From Chloroflexota bacterium (GTDB lineage Bacteria > Chloroflexota > Dehalococcoidia > Lucifugimonadales > SAR202-VII-2): a DNA stretch of 64,000 nt. Location: positions 372,001 to 436,000 of the forward strand of contig QEVV01000002.1 in NCBI GenBank assembly GCA_003228115.1. The letters are read 5' to 3'. Below, in pieces: positions 1 through 7,281 of the stretch (position 1 is the stretch's first letter; each line of letters starts with the position of its first letter). The translations under genes and the position numbers were made by a program. The notes under the pieces were generated by a model. That model was not told the origin of the DNA. It made no database searches and saw only the letters and a program-made list of their open reading frames with translations.

Positions 1-338
1 CTATAACGGGAAGCCTGGTGTCTGAAGCAATGGGTCAACTTGGCGTTGACGCTCTAGGGCTGGACTCCATGGACCATCTGGTAATTAAGACAATCGTGGA
101 AAAGTTCGGTGGCGGCCCTGTAGGGCTGGACACGATCGCCGCCTCCACCAGCGAGGAGGCCGACACCATCATGGATGTCTATGAGCCCTATCTTCTTCAG
201 TTGGGGTTCCTCGAACGGACGCCACGGGGTCGGGTGGCCACACGCCTCGCATACGAACACCTAGGCCTGCCTATGGCGCGCGGCGCAAGTCCGCCTCAGC
301 CCACGCTGTGGGACACCCCCAGCGGGACGGATCAGTGA
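1..338 (+). CDS. ruvB: RuvB, C-terminal part (cut by window start)
   Basis: This is the C-terminal end of RuvB, the hexameric AAA+ motor that drives Holliday-junction branch migration together with RuvA. The frame is open from the window edge, so the ATPase core lies outside. What remains is the winged-helix DNA-binding domain, recognisable from the runs [24 protein letters not shown] and [13 protein letters not shown], which are typical of RuvB. The stop codon overlaps the GTG start of the next gene by 4 bases, suggesting translational coupling. Its partners ruvC and ruvA are in this window but far away, at about 47.1-48.2 kb, so the ruv genes are split in this genome. Confidence 0.93.
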   Translation, partial: ITGSLVSEAMGQLGVDALGLDSMDHLVIKTIVEKFGGGPVGLDTIAASTSEEADTIMDVYEPYLLQLGFLERTPRGRVATRLAYEHLGLPMARGASPPQPTLWDTPSGTDQ

Positions 339-976
339 CCATCCGTTCTTTGTCCACCAAGTGGGTCTTCCTCGTGGCACTACTGTTGGTGGTAATGGCT
401 TGTTCCTCGACGGCAACGGCCACCAAGAACCCCGCCGCCATTCCGACTGCCTCTCCTACAGAAGCCCCCTCCAGCGCCACGCCAGAGGCAACGCCGCCCT
501 CTGAACCAACAGCCCTCCCCACCCGCACTCCAACCAGCACCCCAAGGCCCTCTCCATCGCCCACGCCCACAGGACCTCTCGCCACCCTCAAGGACGCGCT
601 GTTCAATCTGGAGCTTGCCGTCTCGTCCCCGGAGAAAGCCAAGGGTCTTGGGTTCCGCGACAGTCTGCCGGAGGATACCGGGATGCTGTTCGTCTACACA
701 TCCGAGAGCAATCGAGCCTTCTGGATGAAGGGCATGGAGTTTTCCATCGACATCATTTGGCTGTCGAAGGATGGAACCATCCTAGACATTTCGAAGGAGG
801 CGGCCCCTCAGCCAGGGGTTGCCGATAGTGACCTCAAACTCTATAGGCCTCGGGACCCGGCCCAGTACGTCTTGGAAGTCAATGCGGGACTGTCAGATCG
901 GTATGGCTTTCAGCGGGACGACCACTTCGCCTTCCACGGCATGCCGCCGAGTATTCCGCTAGGGGCAGGCCCATAA
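335..976 (+). CDS. DUF192 lipoprotein
   Basis: A predicted lipoprotein of 213 residues. I place the start at the GTG at 335, which overlaps the ruvB stop; the longer frame from 308 would put charged residues before the signal peptide. Residues 11-22 form a hydrophobic segment ending in VVMAC, a lipobox with Cys23 as the lipidated residue. A Pro/Thr/Ser-rich linker follows to about residue 85. The rest is a DUF192 domain, with [18 protein letters not shown] and [15 protein letters not shown] as family hallmarks. DUF192 proteins are small, secreted or periplasmic, and of unknown biochemical role. The linker probably tethers the domain outside the membrane. Confidence 0.85.
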   Translation: MTIRSLSTKWVFLVALLLVVMACSSTATATKNPAAIPTASPTEAPSSATPEATPPSEPTALPTRTPTSTPRPSPSPTPTGPLATLKDALFNLELAVSSPEKAKGLGFRDSLPEDTGMLFVYTSESNRAFWMKGMEFSIDIIWLSKDGTILDISKEAAPQPGVADSDLKLYRPRDPAQYVLEVNAGLSDRYGFQRDDHFAFHGMPPSIPLGAGP

Positions 977-1083
977 TGAACCGCCCAAAGGGTGGGGGGA
1001 GCCAAATCGCCGATTCTACGGGGGGTTTCGTCTTCTTGCGGCCTGTAATCGCTCAGGCTCAAACAGGGCCGCCTATGAGATGG

Positions 1084-2001
1084 TCACGGCAGCGGTGATG
1101 GCAGCTGTCTCAGGCCGGCGTCGGGGAAGATGACGACGACCGTGGCGGATGACGGCATTTGCCTTGCCGTCTCCAGAGCGGCGTCAAGGGCGGCGCCTGA
1201 GGAAAGTCCAACCAGGAGACCCTCCTCCCGCGCCAACCGAAACGCCATCGCTGCCGCTGATCCTTCCAATACCGGATAGATGCGGTCGATGATGTCCCGG
1301 TTCAAGGCAGGTGGCACGAAGTTCGTTCCTAGTCCCGGGATACCGTGCGGACCCGTTCTTCCCTCACTCAACAGTGGGGATGTTGCCGGCTCCACGGCAA
1401 TCACTCCTATTCCATCGTTGTAGGCCTTGAGAACCTCGCCGACGCCTGTCAGGGTCCCACCCGTGCCAACACCTGCAACCAACGCTTCGATATGGCCTTC
1501 CGTATCTTCCAGTATCTCCCTCGCGGTGGTGCGCCGGTGTACCTCGACCGTTGCTGGATTCTCGAATTGGTTCAGCCAGACATGGCCCTTGCTTCGGGCG
1601 AACTCTTCGGCCACAGCGTTGGCGCCTGCCATTCCTTCGTGGCCAGGGGTTAGGTGAAGCTGGGCGCCCAGGTGGGCCAGTATCTGCCTCCGGCTCTGCG
1701 ATAGCACGTCAGGGGCGGCGATGATCAGGCGGTAGCCCTTCAGTGCAGCGACTAGCGCTAGGGCTACCGCCGTGTTGCCGCTTGAAGGCTCCACGATGAC
1801 CCCGTTGGCTTTCAGAAGCCCGCTCGCTTCCGCTGCTTCTACCATCGCCAGCGCAATGCGGTCTTTCACGCTTCCGGTTGGGTTGGCTCCCTCCAGCTTT
1901 GCTAGGATGCGAGCCCCAGAGGGCGGGGCTATGCGCCGCAATTCCACAAGCGGGGTACCGCCGATGAGGTCTAACACTCCCGTTAAGGGACCTTTTCGCA
2001 T
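1084..2001 (-). CDS. Cysteine synthase family PLP enzyme (paralog 1)
   Basis: A fold-type II PLP enzyme of 305 residues in the cysteine synthase/cystathionine beta-synthase family. These enzymes replace the acetyl or phospho group of activated serine with sulfide. The PLP lysine is in NPTGSVKDR (Lys46), and PSSGNTAVALA and GVGTGGTLTGVGE are the substrate- and phosphate-binding loops. The ATG at 2001 is preferred over an ATG 27 bases upstream because AGGAGG sits 8 bases before it. A second paralog lies at 2880-3815, separated by a divergent regulator gene. Substitutions in the substrate loop (TAVALA rather than the usual TGIGLA) suggest a different substrate preference. It converges on the DUF192 gene. 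Confidence 0.85.
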   Translation of the reverse strand: MRKGPLTGVLDLIGGTPLVELRRIAPPSGARILAKLEGANPTGSVKDRIALAMVEAAEASGLLKANGVIVEPSSGNTAVALALVAALKGYRLIIAAPDVLSQSRRQILAHLGAQLHLTPGHEGMAGANAVAEEFARSKGHVWLNQFENPATVEVHRRTTAREILEDTEGHIEALVAGVGTGGTLTGVGEVLKAYNDGIGVIAVEPATSPLLSEGRTGPHGIPGLGTNFVPPALNRDIIDRIYPVLEGSAAAMAFRLAREEGLLVGLSSGAALDAALETARQMPSSATVVVIFPDAGLRQLPSPLP

Positions 2002-2124
2002 TTTCCCATCCTCCTTTAGCCCAGCCATTGTGGCACCAGGCTTTGGCGACGGTCAACGCGCCGACAAATGCCTTGGGCGCATTGCTATACTGGCGGCAAG
2101 TCTACGGAGGTCGCGCGCTGCTTC

Positions 2125-2799
2125 ATGTCTAGCTCCCAAGTGTTATTGCTCGCCCACGAGACGAGCGACTTGACGTCCATGGCCGAGCCCTTGGAAAGGG
2201 CTGGGCTATTCGTCGATTGCATCTCCGATGTGGGAAGGTTATCCAGCATTCCGGTGGAGCAATTTCCTGACGTCTTGGTCTTGGAATGGCAAATGATTTC
2301 GCCTCTGGACGCTCCAAGGGTGTTCACCCCATACAAGGCGTTGAAGACCGGCATCCTTGCGATCCTTGCGCCACAGGACCTCGCAGCATATGACTTTACC
2401 CAGAGCGCCGACGACTTCATGGTCGCTCCTATATCTGCCGCTGAACTCTTGGTCCGGCTACGTCAATTGCTATGGAAGACCCGGGGAATAGACAACCAGC
2501 AGGCCCTCCGGAGGGGGGACCTCGTGATCGACAAGGACCGCTACGAGGTCCGTCTCGAAGGAAGGCGTGTCTTCCTAACGTTCAAGGAGTACCAATTGCT
2601 TGAACTCCTCGCCAGTAACCCTGGCCGGGTTTACACCCGGGAAACATTGCTGAGCCAGGTGTGGGGCTACGACTACTTCGGGGGTACGCGTACGGTGGAT
2701 GTACACATCCGCAGGCTGCGTTCGAAGATTGAAGACGCCGACAACACCTTTATCGAGACAGTCCGGAACGTAGGTTACCGGTTCCGGCCAGAGAGCTAA
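2125..2799 (+). CDS. OmpR-type response regulator with degenerate receiver
   Basis: A DNA-binding regulator of 224 residues: an N-terminal receiver-like domain (about 1-115) and a C-terminal OmpR/PhoB winged helix (about 128-222) with FKEYQLLELLASNPGRV, TVDVHIRRLRSKIED and TVRNVGYRF. The wing-helix domain is complete. The receiver lacks its phosphorylation chemistry: the phospho-acceptor Asp is Glu54 (PDVLVLEW), the acidic pair is replaced by Ala-His-Glu (10-12), and the conserved Lys is Ala101 (FMVAPIS). No histidine kinase is adjacent. The start is the ATG at 2125, with GGAGG at 2106-2110, which is a long spacing; a longer frame starts at 2068. It sits between two cysteine synthase genes, so a role in sulfur metabolism is possible but unproven. 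Confidence 0.87.
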   Translation: MSSSQVLLLAHETSDLTSMAEPLERAGLFVDCISDVGRLSSIPVEQFPDVLVLEWQMISPLDAPRVFTPYKALKTGILAILAPQDLAAYDFTQSADDFMVAPISAAELLVRLRQLLWKTRGIDNQQALRRGDLVIDKDRYEVRLEGRRVFLTFKEYQLLELLASNPGRVYTRETLLSQVWGYDYFGGTRTVDVHIRRLRSKIEDADNTFIETVRNVGYRFRPES

Positions 2800-2804
2800 A
2801 CAAT

Positions 2805-2844
2805 AGCGAGAGGGGCGTTAAATAACGCCCCTCTCGCTTTCTAT
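2805..2844 (+). terminator. Rho-independent terminator
   Basis: A perfect 16-bp inverted repeat (arms 2805-2820 and 2823-2838) ending in a short T-rich run, placed directly after the response-regulator stop. It lies between convergent genes and could also stop transcription of the cysteine synthase gene on the minus strand. Confidence 0.88.
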
Positions 2845-2879
2845 CGCTCATCTTAGATCAAGGTCCGGCTGTTATGCAG

Positions 2880-3815
2880 CTACCACCAGATCTTGCCCTG
2901 AATCTCGCCCTCCATATCCTTGTAGGACTTGTTCCAGAGTCCCGTACTCAAATACTTCCAGCCGCCGTCGGCCAGCAAGCAGACCACGTTTCCTTCATCC
3001 AGGCGCTGCGCTATCCGGCGGCCACAGGCAATTACTGCTCCCCCGGAGACGCCTGCGAAGATGCCTTCCTGGATCAGTAGCTCCTTGGTCCAACGGAAGG
3101 CTTCTTCGCTTTCAATCATGATGCGGGCGTCGAGCTTCGTGATGTCCAGAATGGGGGGAATGAACCCCTCCTCCAAGCTACGCAAACCCTGAATCATATC
3201 CTCCGGAGAGGGTGCCACGGCGACGATTTTGATATCCGGGTTGTGTTCTTTCAACCTACGGCCAACACCCATGAGGGTGCCCCCGGTCCCAAGACCCGCA
3301 ACGAAGGCTGTTACCTCCGGAAGGTCGTCAATGATCTCCTTTCCGGTCGTTTCGTAGTGAGCCCTCGGGTTGGCCTCATTGCCATACTGGTAGAGCATGA
3401 AGTAGCCCGGCTCCTCTTCAACCATCCGCTGAGCCACCTTGATGGATCCGTTGGTGCCCTCCAGGGCATCACTAAAAACGATTTGCGCTCCATACGCCTT
3501 CAGGAGCTGCACCCGTTCTTCGCTAACATTCTCAGGTATGACCACCGTAACGTTATACCCGTGGGCTCGGCCCATCATGGCCAGCCCTATGCCCGTGTTG
3601 CCGCTAGTGGGTTCAAGTAGCGTCATTCCAGGCTTAAGAAGACCCTTAGCCTCGGCGTCCTCTACCATGTACTTGGCAATGCGGTCCTTCACGCTGCCGG
3701 TGGGATTGTGTCCCTCCAGCTTGGCGAACATACGCACTCCAGGTTTGGGGCTGATCTTCTTCAGCTCCACCAGAGGGGTGTTGCCGATGGCATCCACGAT
3801 GTCTTTTTTGTACAT
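2880..3815 (-). CDS. cysK: Cysteine synthase (paralog 2)
   Basis: O-acetylserine (or O-phosphoserine) sulfhydrylase of 311 residues, making L-cysteine from activated serine and a sulfur donor. Visible motifs are IGNTPLVELKK, the PLP lysine Lys43 in GSVKDRI, the substrate loop PTSGNTGIGLA, and the phosphate loop GLGTGGTLMGVG. Length matches CysK/CysM. The gene lies 23 bases downstream of moeB/thiF on the same strand and within one probable operon. That arrangement recalls systems in which a MoeB-activated sulfur-carrier protein donates sulfur to a CysM-type enzyme. No carrier gene is adjacent, so the sulfur source is open. The choice between CysK and CysM cannot be settled by eye. Confidence 0.9.
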   Translation of the reverse strand: MYKKDIVDAIGNTPLVELKKISPKPGVRMFAKLEGHNPTGSVKDRIAKYMVEDAEAKGLLKPGMTLLEPTSGNTGIGLAMMGRAHGYNVTVVIPENVSEERVQLLKAYGAQIVFSDALEGTNGSIKVAQRMVEEEPGYFMLYQYGNEANPRAHYETTGKEIIDDLPEVTAFVAGLGTGGTLMGVGRRLKEHNPDIKIVAVAPSPEDMIQGLRSLEEGFIPPILDITKLDARIMIESEEAFRWTKELLIQEGIFAGVSGGAVIACGRRIAQRLDEGNVVCLLADGGWKYLSTGLWNKSYKDMEGEIQGKIWW

Positions 3816-3838
3816 GACCTTTCGGTGAAGCCTGGCTT

Positions 3839-4663
3839 CTAGGTTGCGGCCGGGACAGGGATACCGCAGAACTGATCATAGTCGATCAGCTCAGTTACGG
3901 TGGGATTGTCGCCGCAAAGCGGGCAGGCCGGATTGCGGCGAATCTTCACCGTCCTGAAATCCATCGAAAGCCCATCTATCAGCATAAGCCGGCCAACCAG
4001 GTTCTCCCCGATGGACATCAGCAGCTTCAGCGCTTCCACGGCCTGAATACTCCCTACGATTCCGCACATGGCGCCAAGCACGCCCGCCTCGGCGCAACTG
4101 GGGACCTCGCCGGGAGGTGGTGGCGTTGGGAACAAGCAGCGGTAGCAGCCTTGACCGGGGATGTACGTCGTTGCCTGTCCATCAAAGATCAGGATGCTGC
4201 CGTCCACCAGGGGCTTCCCAGCCAGGTAGGCGGCGTCGTTGACCAAGTACCGCGTTGGAAAGTTGTCAGCCCCATTGATGATGAGATCGTATTGGCTGAC
4301 GAGACCCATAGCGTTTGCCGACGTTATTGGTTCTTCGTGTCCTTCGAAGTTGAGGTCTGGGTTGTAGCCCAGAAGCGTGTCCTTGGCCGATTGCAGCTTT
4401 TGGCGTCCCTCATCACTGTTGTGATGAAGGATCTGGCGGTGCAGGTTGGTCAGGTCCACGATGTCAAAGTCGACCATACCGATGGTGCCCACTCCAGCGA
4501 CAGCTAGATAGAGTGCAATGGGCGATCCTAAGCCGCCAGCGCCTACGATCAGTACCCTGGAGTTCAACAGCTTGCGCTGTCCGGCGCTGCCTACCTGGGG
4601 CATGATGATATGCCGACTGTAGCGCCTTACCTGATTGGGAGTGAGAGTCTGTGCCTGAGTCAT
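3839..4663 (-). CDS. moeB: MoeB/ThiF-type sulfur-carrier adenylyltransferase
   Basis: An E1-like adenylyltransferase of 274 residues that activates the C-terminal Gly of a ubiquitin-like sulfur carrier (MoaD, ThiS or CysO type) with ATP. The Rossmann glycine loop GAGGLGSP is at 41-48, DNFPTR at 133-138, the likely catalytic Cys190 in SCAEAGVLG, and structural zinc ligands are the pairs C173/C176 and C247/C250. No rhodanese domain follows. The ATG at 4663 has AAGGAGG just upstream; a longer in-frame extension to 4726 lacks support. It precedes cysK. A MoaD with a Gly-Gly tail is encoded at 38.9 kb, so this protein may serve molybdopterin synthesis, cysteine synthesis or both. Confidence 0.9.
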   Translation of the reverse strand: MTQAQTLTPNQVRRYSRHIIMPQVGSAGQRKLLNSRVLIVGAGGLGSPIALYLAVAGVGTIGMVDFDIVDLTNLHRQILHHNSDEGRQKLQSAKDTLLGYNPDLNFEGHEEPITSANAMGLVSQYDLIINGADNFPTRYLVNDAAYLAGKPLVDGSILIFDGQATTYIPGQGCYRCLFPTPPPPGEVPSCAEAGVLGAMCGIVGSIQAVEALKLLMSIGENLVGRLMLIDGLSMDFRTVKIRRNPACPLCGDNPTVTELIDYDQFCGIPVPAAT

Positions 4664-4720
4664 TGAATCCTCCTTCTGCTTAAGCCACCTAAACAACGCT
4701 TTACCAGCAAGTCCCCATTT

Positions 4721-4752
4721 ACGCAAAACACCCCGCCAAACTCAGCGGGGTG
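4721..4752 (-). terminator. Terminator or attenuator between rrf2 and moeB
   Basis: On the minus strand, an 8-bp GC-rich stem (arms 4729-4736 and 4745-4752) with an 8-base loop is followed by a short T run. It lies after the Rrf2 gene and before moeB, so it may partly terminate transcription and lower expression of moeB and cysK. Confidence 0.6.
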
Positions 4753-4812
4753 GCAAGAACACTTGTCCCGACGGTGCCTGCTAGCGGGGAGCCTTCTATC
4801 TACCAGACAGCA

Positions 4813-5250
4813 TTAAATCTGGTAGACGCCGCCGCTAACTCTCTGGCGCTGTCGGGTCATGAGGTCGGCGATGGAGGTAGCGCTTAGTAAGCTCTGCACG
4901 GCCTCGTCGACGGTACGCCACACATCTCGCTGAGCGCAGGTGTCTGAAAGGCTACACTCCCCAGGCTCGTCGATGCATTCGAGGGGAGCTGCCGTTCCTT
5001 CCAAGGAAGCAAACACCATTCCCAAAGTTACCTCTTCCGGGGCTCTGGCCAGGGTGTGCCCGCCCTGCGGTCCCCGGCGACTTCTTACAAACCCAAATTT
5101 CTGGAGCGTTGTAAGCAACTGGTCCAGATAGGGCTCTGGCACATTCTGCCGCGCAGCAACTTCAGAGGCTTGTACAGGGCCCTCGCCGAGGCGTTCGGCA
5201 AGGTCGACGAGTGCACGCACCCCGTAGTCGACCTTCATCGGAACCCTCAC
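4813..5250 (-). CDS. Rrf2-family transcriptional regulator with three Cys
   Basis: A DNA-binding regulator of 145 residues in the Rrf2 family (IscR, CymR, NsrR). The winged helix spans about 5-70 (MKVDYGVRALVDLAE, VPEPYLDQLLTTLQK, GFVRSRRGPQGGHTLAR). A cysteine cluster follows at C92-x6-C99-x5-C105, in the place where IscR binds a 2Fe-2S cluster, although IscR spacing is x5-x5. The start is the GTG at 5250, five bases after AGGAGG; an ATG lies 12 bases downstream. It heads the group containing moeB and cysK, so it probably senses iron-sulfur or cysteine status and controls these genes, as IscR and CymR do elsewhere. Target sites were not identified. Confidence 0.88.
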   Translation of the reverse strand: MRVPMKVDYGVRALVDLAERLGEGPVQASEVAARQNVPEPYLDQLLTTLQKFGFVRSRRGPQGGHTLARAPEEVTLGMVFASLEGTAAPLECIDEPGECSLSDTCAQRDVWRTVDEAVQSLLSATSIADLMTRQRQRVSGGVYQI

Positions 5251-5283
5251 ATCATCCTCCTCAGTCAATACAGCTACTGCTTT

Positions 5284-5312
5284 AGTGTAGCAAGCGCGTT
5301 GCAAACCTTCAA
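5284..5312 (-). promoter_or_regulatory. Promoter of the rrf2 gene
   Basis: Sigma70-like promoter on the minus strand: -35 TTGAAG (5307-5312), a 17-base spacer, and -10 TACACT (5284-5289) preceded by TGC, an extended -10 feature. It sits about 34 bases before the GTG start of the Rrf2 gene. Confidence 0.6.
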
Positions 5313-5334
5313 TTCCTGCGATAATCTATCCACA
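5299..5334 (+). promoter_or_regulatory. Possible rplY promoter with DnaA-box-like site
   Basis: On the plus strand TTGCAA (5299-5304) and GATAAT (5320-5325) are spaced by 15 bases, short for sigma70. CTATCCACA at 5326-5334 is one base off the DnaA-box consensus and is isolated. The region overlaps the divergent rrf2 promoter. Confidence 0.35.
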
Positions 5335-5360
5335 GTTAAAGGATCAACGTTGCATTCAGC

Positions 5361-5381
5361 GGGCCTCCCTGAAGGAGGCCC
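5361..5381 (+). other. Hairpin in the rplY leader
   Basis: An 8-bp perfect GC-rich stem (arms 5361-5368 and 5374-5381, loop of five) sits 24 bases before the rplY start. The T tract after it is weak, so it may be a leader structure or attenuator rather than a terminator. Confidence 0.45.
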
Positions 5382-5405
5382 CCTCTTTGTCCTAGGAGCT
5401 ACCCC

Positions 5406-6041
5406 ATGGCAGACACTCATCAGCTCGATGCTCAGCCCCGCGAGGCAAGAGGACGGCACCTACGCCGTCTGCGCCGCTGGGGAAACACACCAATCCACAT
5501 CTACGGACGTGGCCTGGAGTCCATCGCAGCGCAGGTTGAGACCCCCATCTTGCGCCGCGTTGTCATTGCAGCGGGGCGCAACAGTCCCGTGGTGGTCACA
5601 TTTGAGGGCTCGAAGCACTTCACTTTCATAAGGGAGATCCAAAAGGACCCTGTTACCAGTGAAGTGCTTCACATTGACTTCCTGCAGGTCGACGCATCTC
5701 TGCGCATGCAGTCACAGGTTACCCTCCGCCTGGAGGGTGAAGCCCCCGCAATACGACTACACCGGGGGGAAATCAGCTTCAACCTTCGCGATGTCACCGT
5801 TGAGTGCCTTCCCACCGAAGTGCCTCATGAATTGATCGTCGACATATCGGGGATGGCAGAGCTGGGCTCCGTTGTGCACGTGTCACAACTCACGGCTCCG
5901 GCGGGGGTTATCATCCTCACCGACCCTGATGAAATCATCGTGAGGATGAGTTCTCCAACAGTGCCCGGGACAATCGAAGAAGGCGCTCCAACCCAGCCGG
6001 ACGCGCCCGAAGCCACTACCGCGGCGGAGGCCACGGAGTAG
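5406..6041 (+). CDS. rplY: 50S ribosomal protein L25 (Ctc form)
   Basis: Large-subunit protein bL25 of the long Ctc type, 211 residues, which binds 5S rRNA. The N-terminal L25 domain (about 1-95) includes NTPIHIYGRGLE and LHIDFLQV, and the C-terminal TL5 beta domain (about 98-185) includes VECLPTEVPHELIVDIS and ITLTDPDE-like ILTDPDE. The tail after 185 is rich in Pro, Ala, Thr and Glu, as is common in Ctc proteins. The ATG at 5406 follows TAGGAGCT. The gene stands alone, divergent from rrf2 and convergent with fmt. Confidence 0.9.
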   Translation: MADTHQLDAQPREARGRHLRRLRRWGNTPIHIYGRGLESIAAQVETPILRRVVIAAGRNSPVVVTFEGSKHFTFIREIQKDPVTSEVLHIDFLQVDASLRMQSQVTLRLEGEAPAIRLHRGEISFNLRDVTVECLPTEVPHELIVDISGMAELGSVVHVSQLTAPAGVIILTDPDEIIVRMSSPTVPGTIEEGAPTQPDAPEATTAAEATE

Positions 6042-6058
6042 CCGTGGTCAAGCGCCCT

Positions 6059-6988
6059 CTATGAGGGTAACTGGCCGCCAACGAAAGTTGGGTGTCCTTG
6101 TAGGAACTCCCGGATTGTTGCGCTACGGCGTCCTTCCAATTGCACTTGGTCCAGGATGAAAAGTCCCTCGCCAGTGACAACGGCGGCACCGTCGTTTGCC
6201 CGTACCACTGTCCCCCTCGGCACGCTTGCTTGTTCCTTCCCGGGACGCGCAGCGAGTACTTTCAACTGTTTCCCTTGCCAAAACGTGTAGGTCCCGGGCC
6301 ACGGTTCATAACCGCGGACCCTCCGGCATAGGTCCTCGGCGCCAGCGGACCAGTCCAATACTCCGTCTTCCTTTGTGATCCGCCGTGTTGTTGTCACAAG
6401 GGCCTCGTCCTGCGGGACCGCCTCAATGCCGCCAGCCACCCAGCGAGGCAGGGTCTCCACGAGCAACTCCGCACCTTGCACAAAGAGCCGCCTTGTGAGA
6501 CCAGGCGCCGTATCGTCTGCCCTCACGGCTTCCCGCCGCTGGGCAAGAAGGGGGCCGGTGTCCATTCCTTCGTCCAAGAGCATGATGGTGACCCCTGTCA
6601 CCCCCTCGCCCTCCAAGATAGCTGTTACCACCGGTGCTGGCCCCCTGTGCCTTGGCAAGAGGGAGGGATGAACATTGAGGCATCCCAATGGTGGCGTTTC
6701 CAACACCGCCTTTGGGAGCAGCACTCCGTATGCCGCAACCACAACGACATCAGGAGCTAGGTCTGCCAGTTCGGCCTGAGCCTCCTCCCGGCGGAGAGAG
6801 ACAGGCTGGAATACCGGCAACTCTCGCTCAGCGGCGAACCGCTTGATAGGGGGAGCTTCAAGACGCCTGCCTCGGCCGATTTCTTTATCGGGCCGGCAAT
6901 AGACGCCAACCACCTCATGGCCCGCCTGAAGGAGCCTTTCCAGGCACGGAATGGCAAAGTCCGGGGTACCCATAAAGACAATTCGCAT
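6059..6988 (-). CDS. fmt: Methionyl-tRNA formyltransferase
   Basis: Formylates initiator Met-tRNA with 10-formyl-tetrahydrofolate. It has 309 residues, the normal length. The N-terminal formyltransferase Rossmann domain opens with MRIVFMGTPDFAIP, and the active-site region NVHPSLLPRHRGPAPV carries the catalytic Asn and His, with MDTGP further on. A C-terminal OB-like tRNA-binding domain covers about 205-305. The start at 6988 is set by the family N-terminus; the open frame runs upstream to 7093 but that extension has no family resemblance. A peptide deformylase gene, often adjacent, is absent here. Confidence 0.95.
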   Translation of the reverse strand: MRIVFMGTPDFAIPCLERLLQAGHEVVGVYCRPDKEIGRGRRLEAPPIKRFAAERELPVFQPVSLRREEAQAELADLAPDVVVVAAYGVLLPKAVLETPPLGCLNVHPSLLPRHRGPAPVVTAILEGEGVTGVTIMLLDEGMDTGPLLAQRREAVRADDTAPGLTRRLFVQGAELLVETLPRWVAGGIEAVPQDEALVTTTRRITKEDGVLDWSAGAEDLCRRVRGYEPWPGTYTFWQGKQLKVLAARPGKEQASVPRGTVVRANDGAAVVTGEGLFILDQVQLEGRRSATIREFLQGHPTFVGGQLPS

Positions 6989-7281
6989 CGCTTCACCTCT
7001 TACTTCTTGCGACCCGGTGGGCCCCAAAGCTGAGTCCCGAAAAAGTCGCTGAAAAGTGCCCCGAAACGGGGTTGTCCGCGCCCTCCGTGACACTGTATCG
7101 TTGCCTCCGCACCCTGTTCAGTAACCTCTCCGTAGGGGCCTCAGGGACCGGGGCTTCCATCGCCAAGGGATGCTTCGCTGGCGCAATCTCCAGCGGCATC
7201 TGTTTTCCATGCTTCGGTTGTTTGCGGGCCATGCTGTGCCCGTTTTCATGGGCCTCCGCCCTCTGATTCTTTTGTTACGAG
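6989..7281. other. Intergenic region fmt-dnaA
   Basis: 293 bases between divergent fmt and dnaA. It probably contains both promoters but I could not pick convincing boxes. A 79-codon minus-strand frame (6993-7232) and a plus-strand frame (7072-7266) are open, but neither has a good ribosome-binding site or a recognised product, so I do not call a gene. No DnaA-box cluster is visible here, in contrast to the downstream side of dnaA. Confidence 0.5.

Noticed and set aside
5326-5334. A second origin near rplY
   Set aside because: Only one DnaA-box-like site is present and it overlaps a promoter region; clustering is lacking.
6993-7232. 79-codon minus-strand frame between fmt and dnaA
   Set aside because: No clear Shine-Dalgarno at a useful distance and no recognised family; it may simply be the upstream region of fmt.
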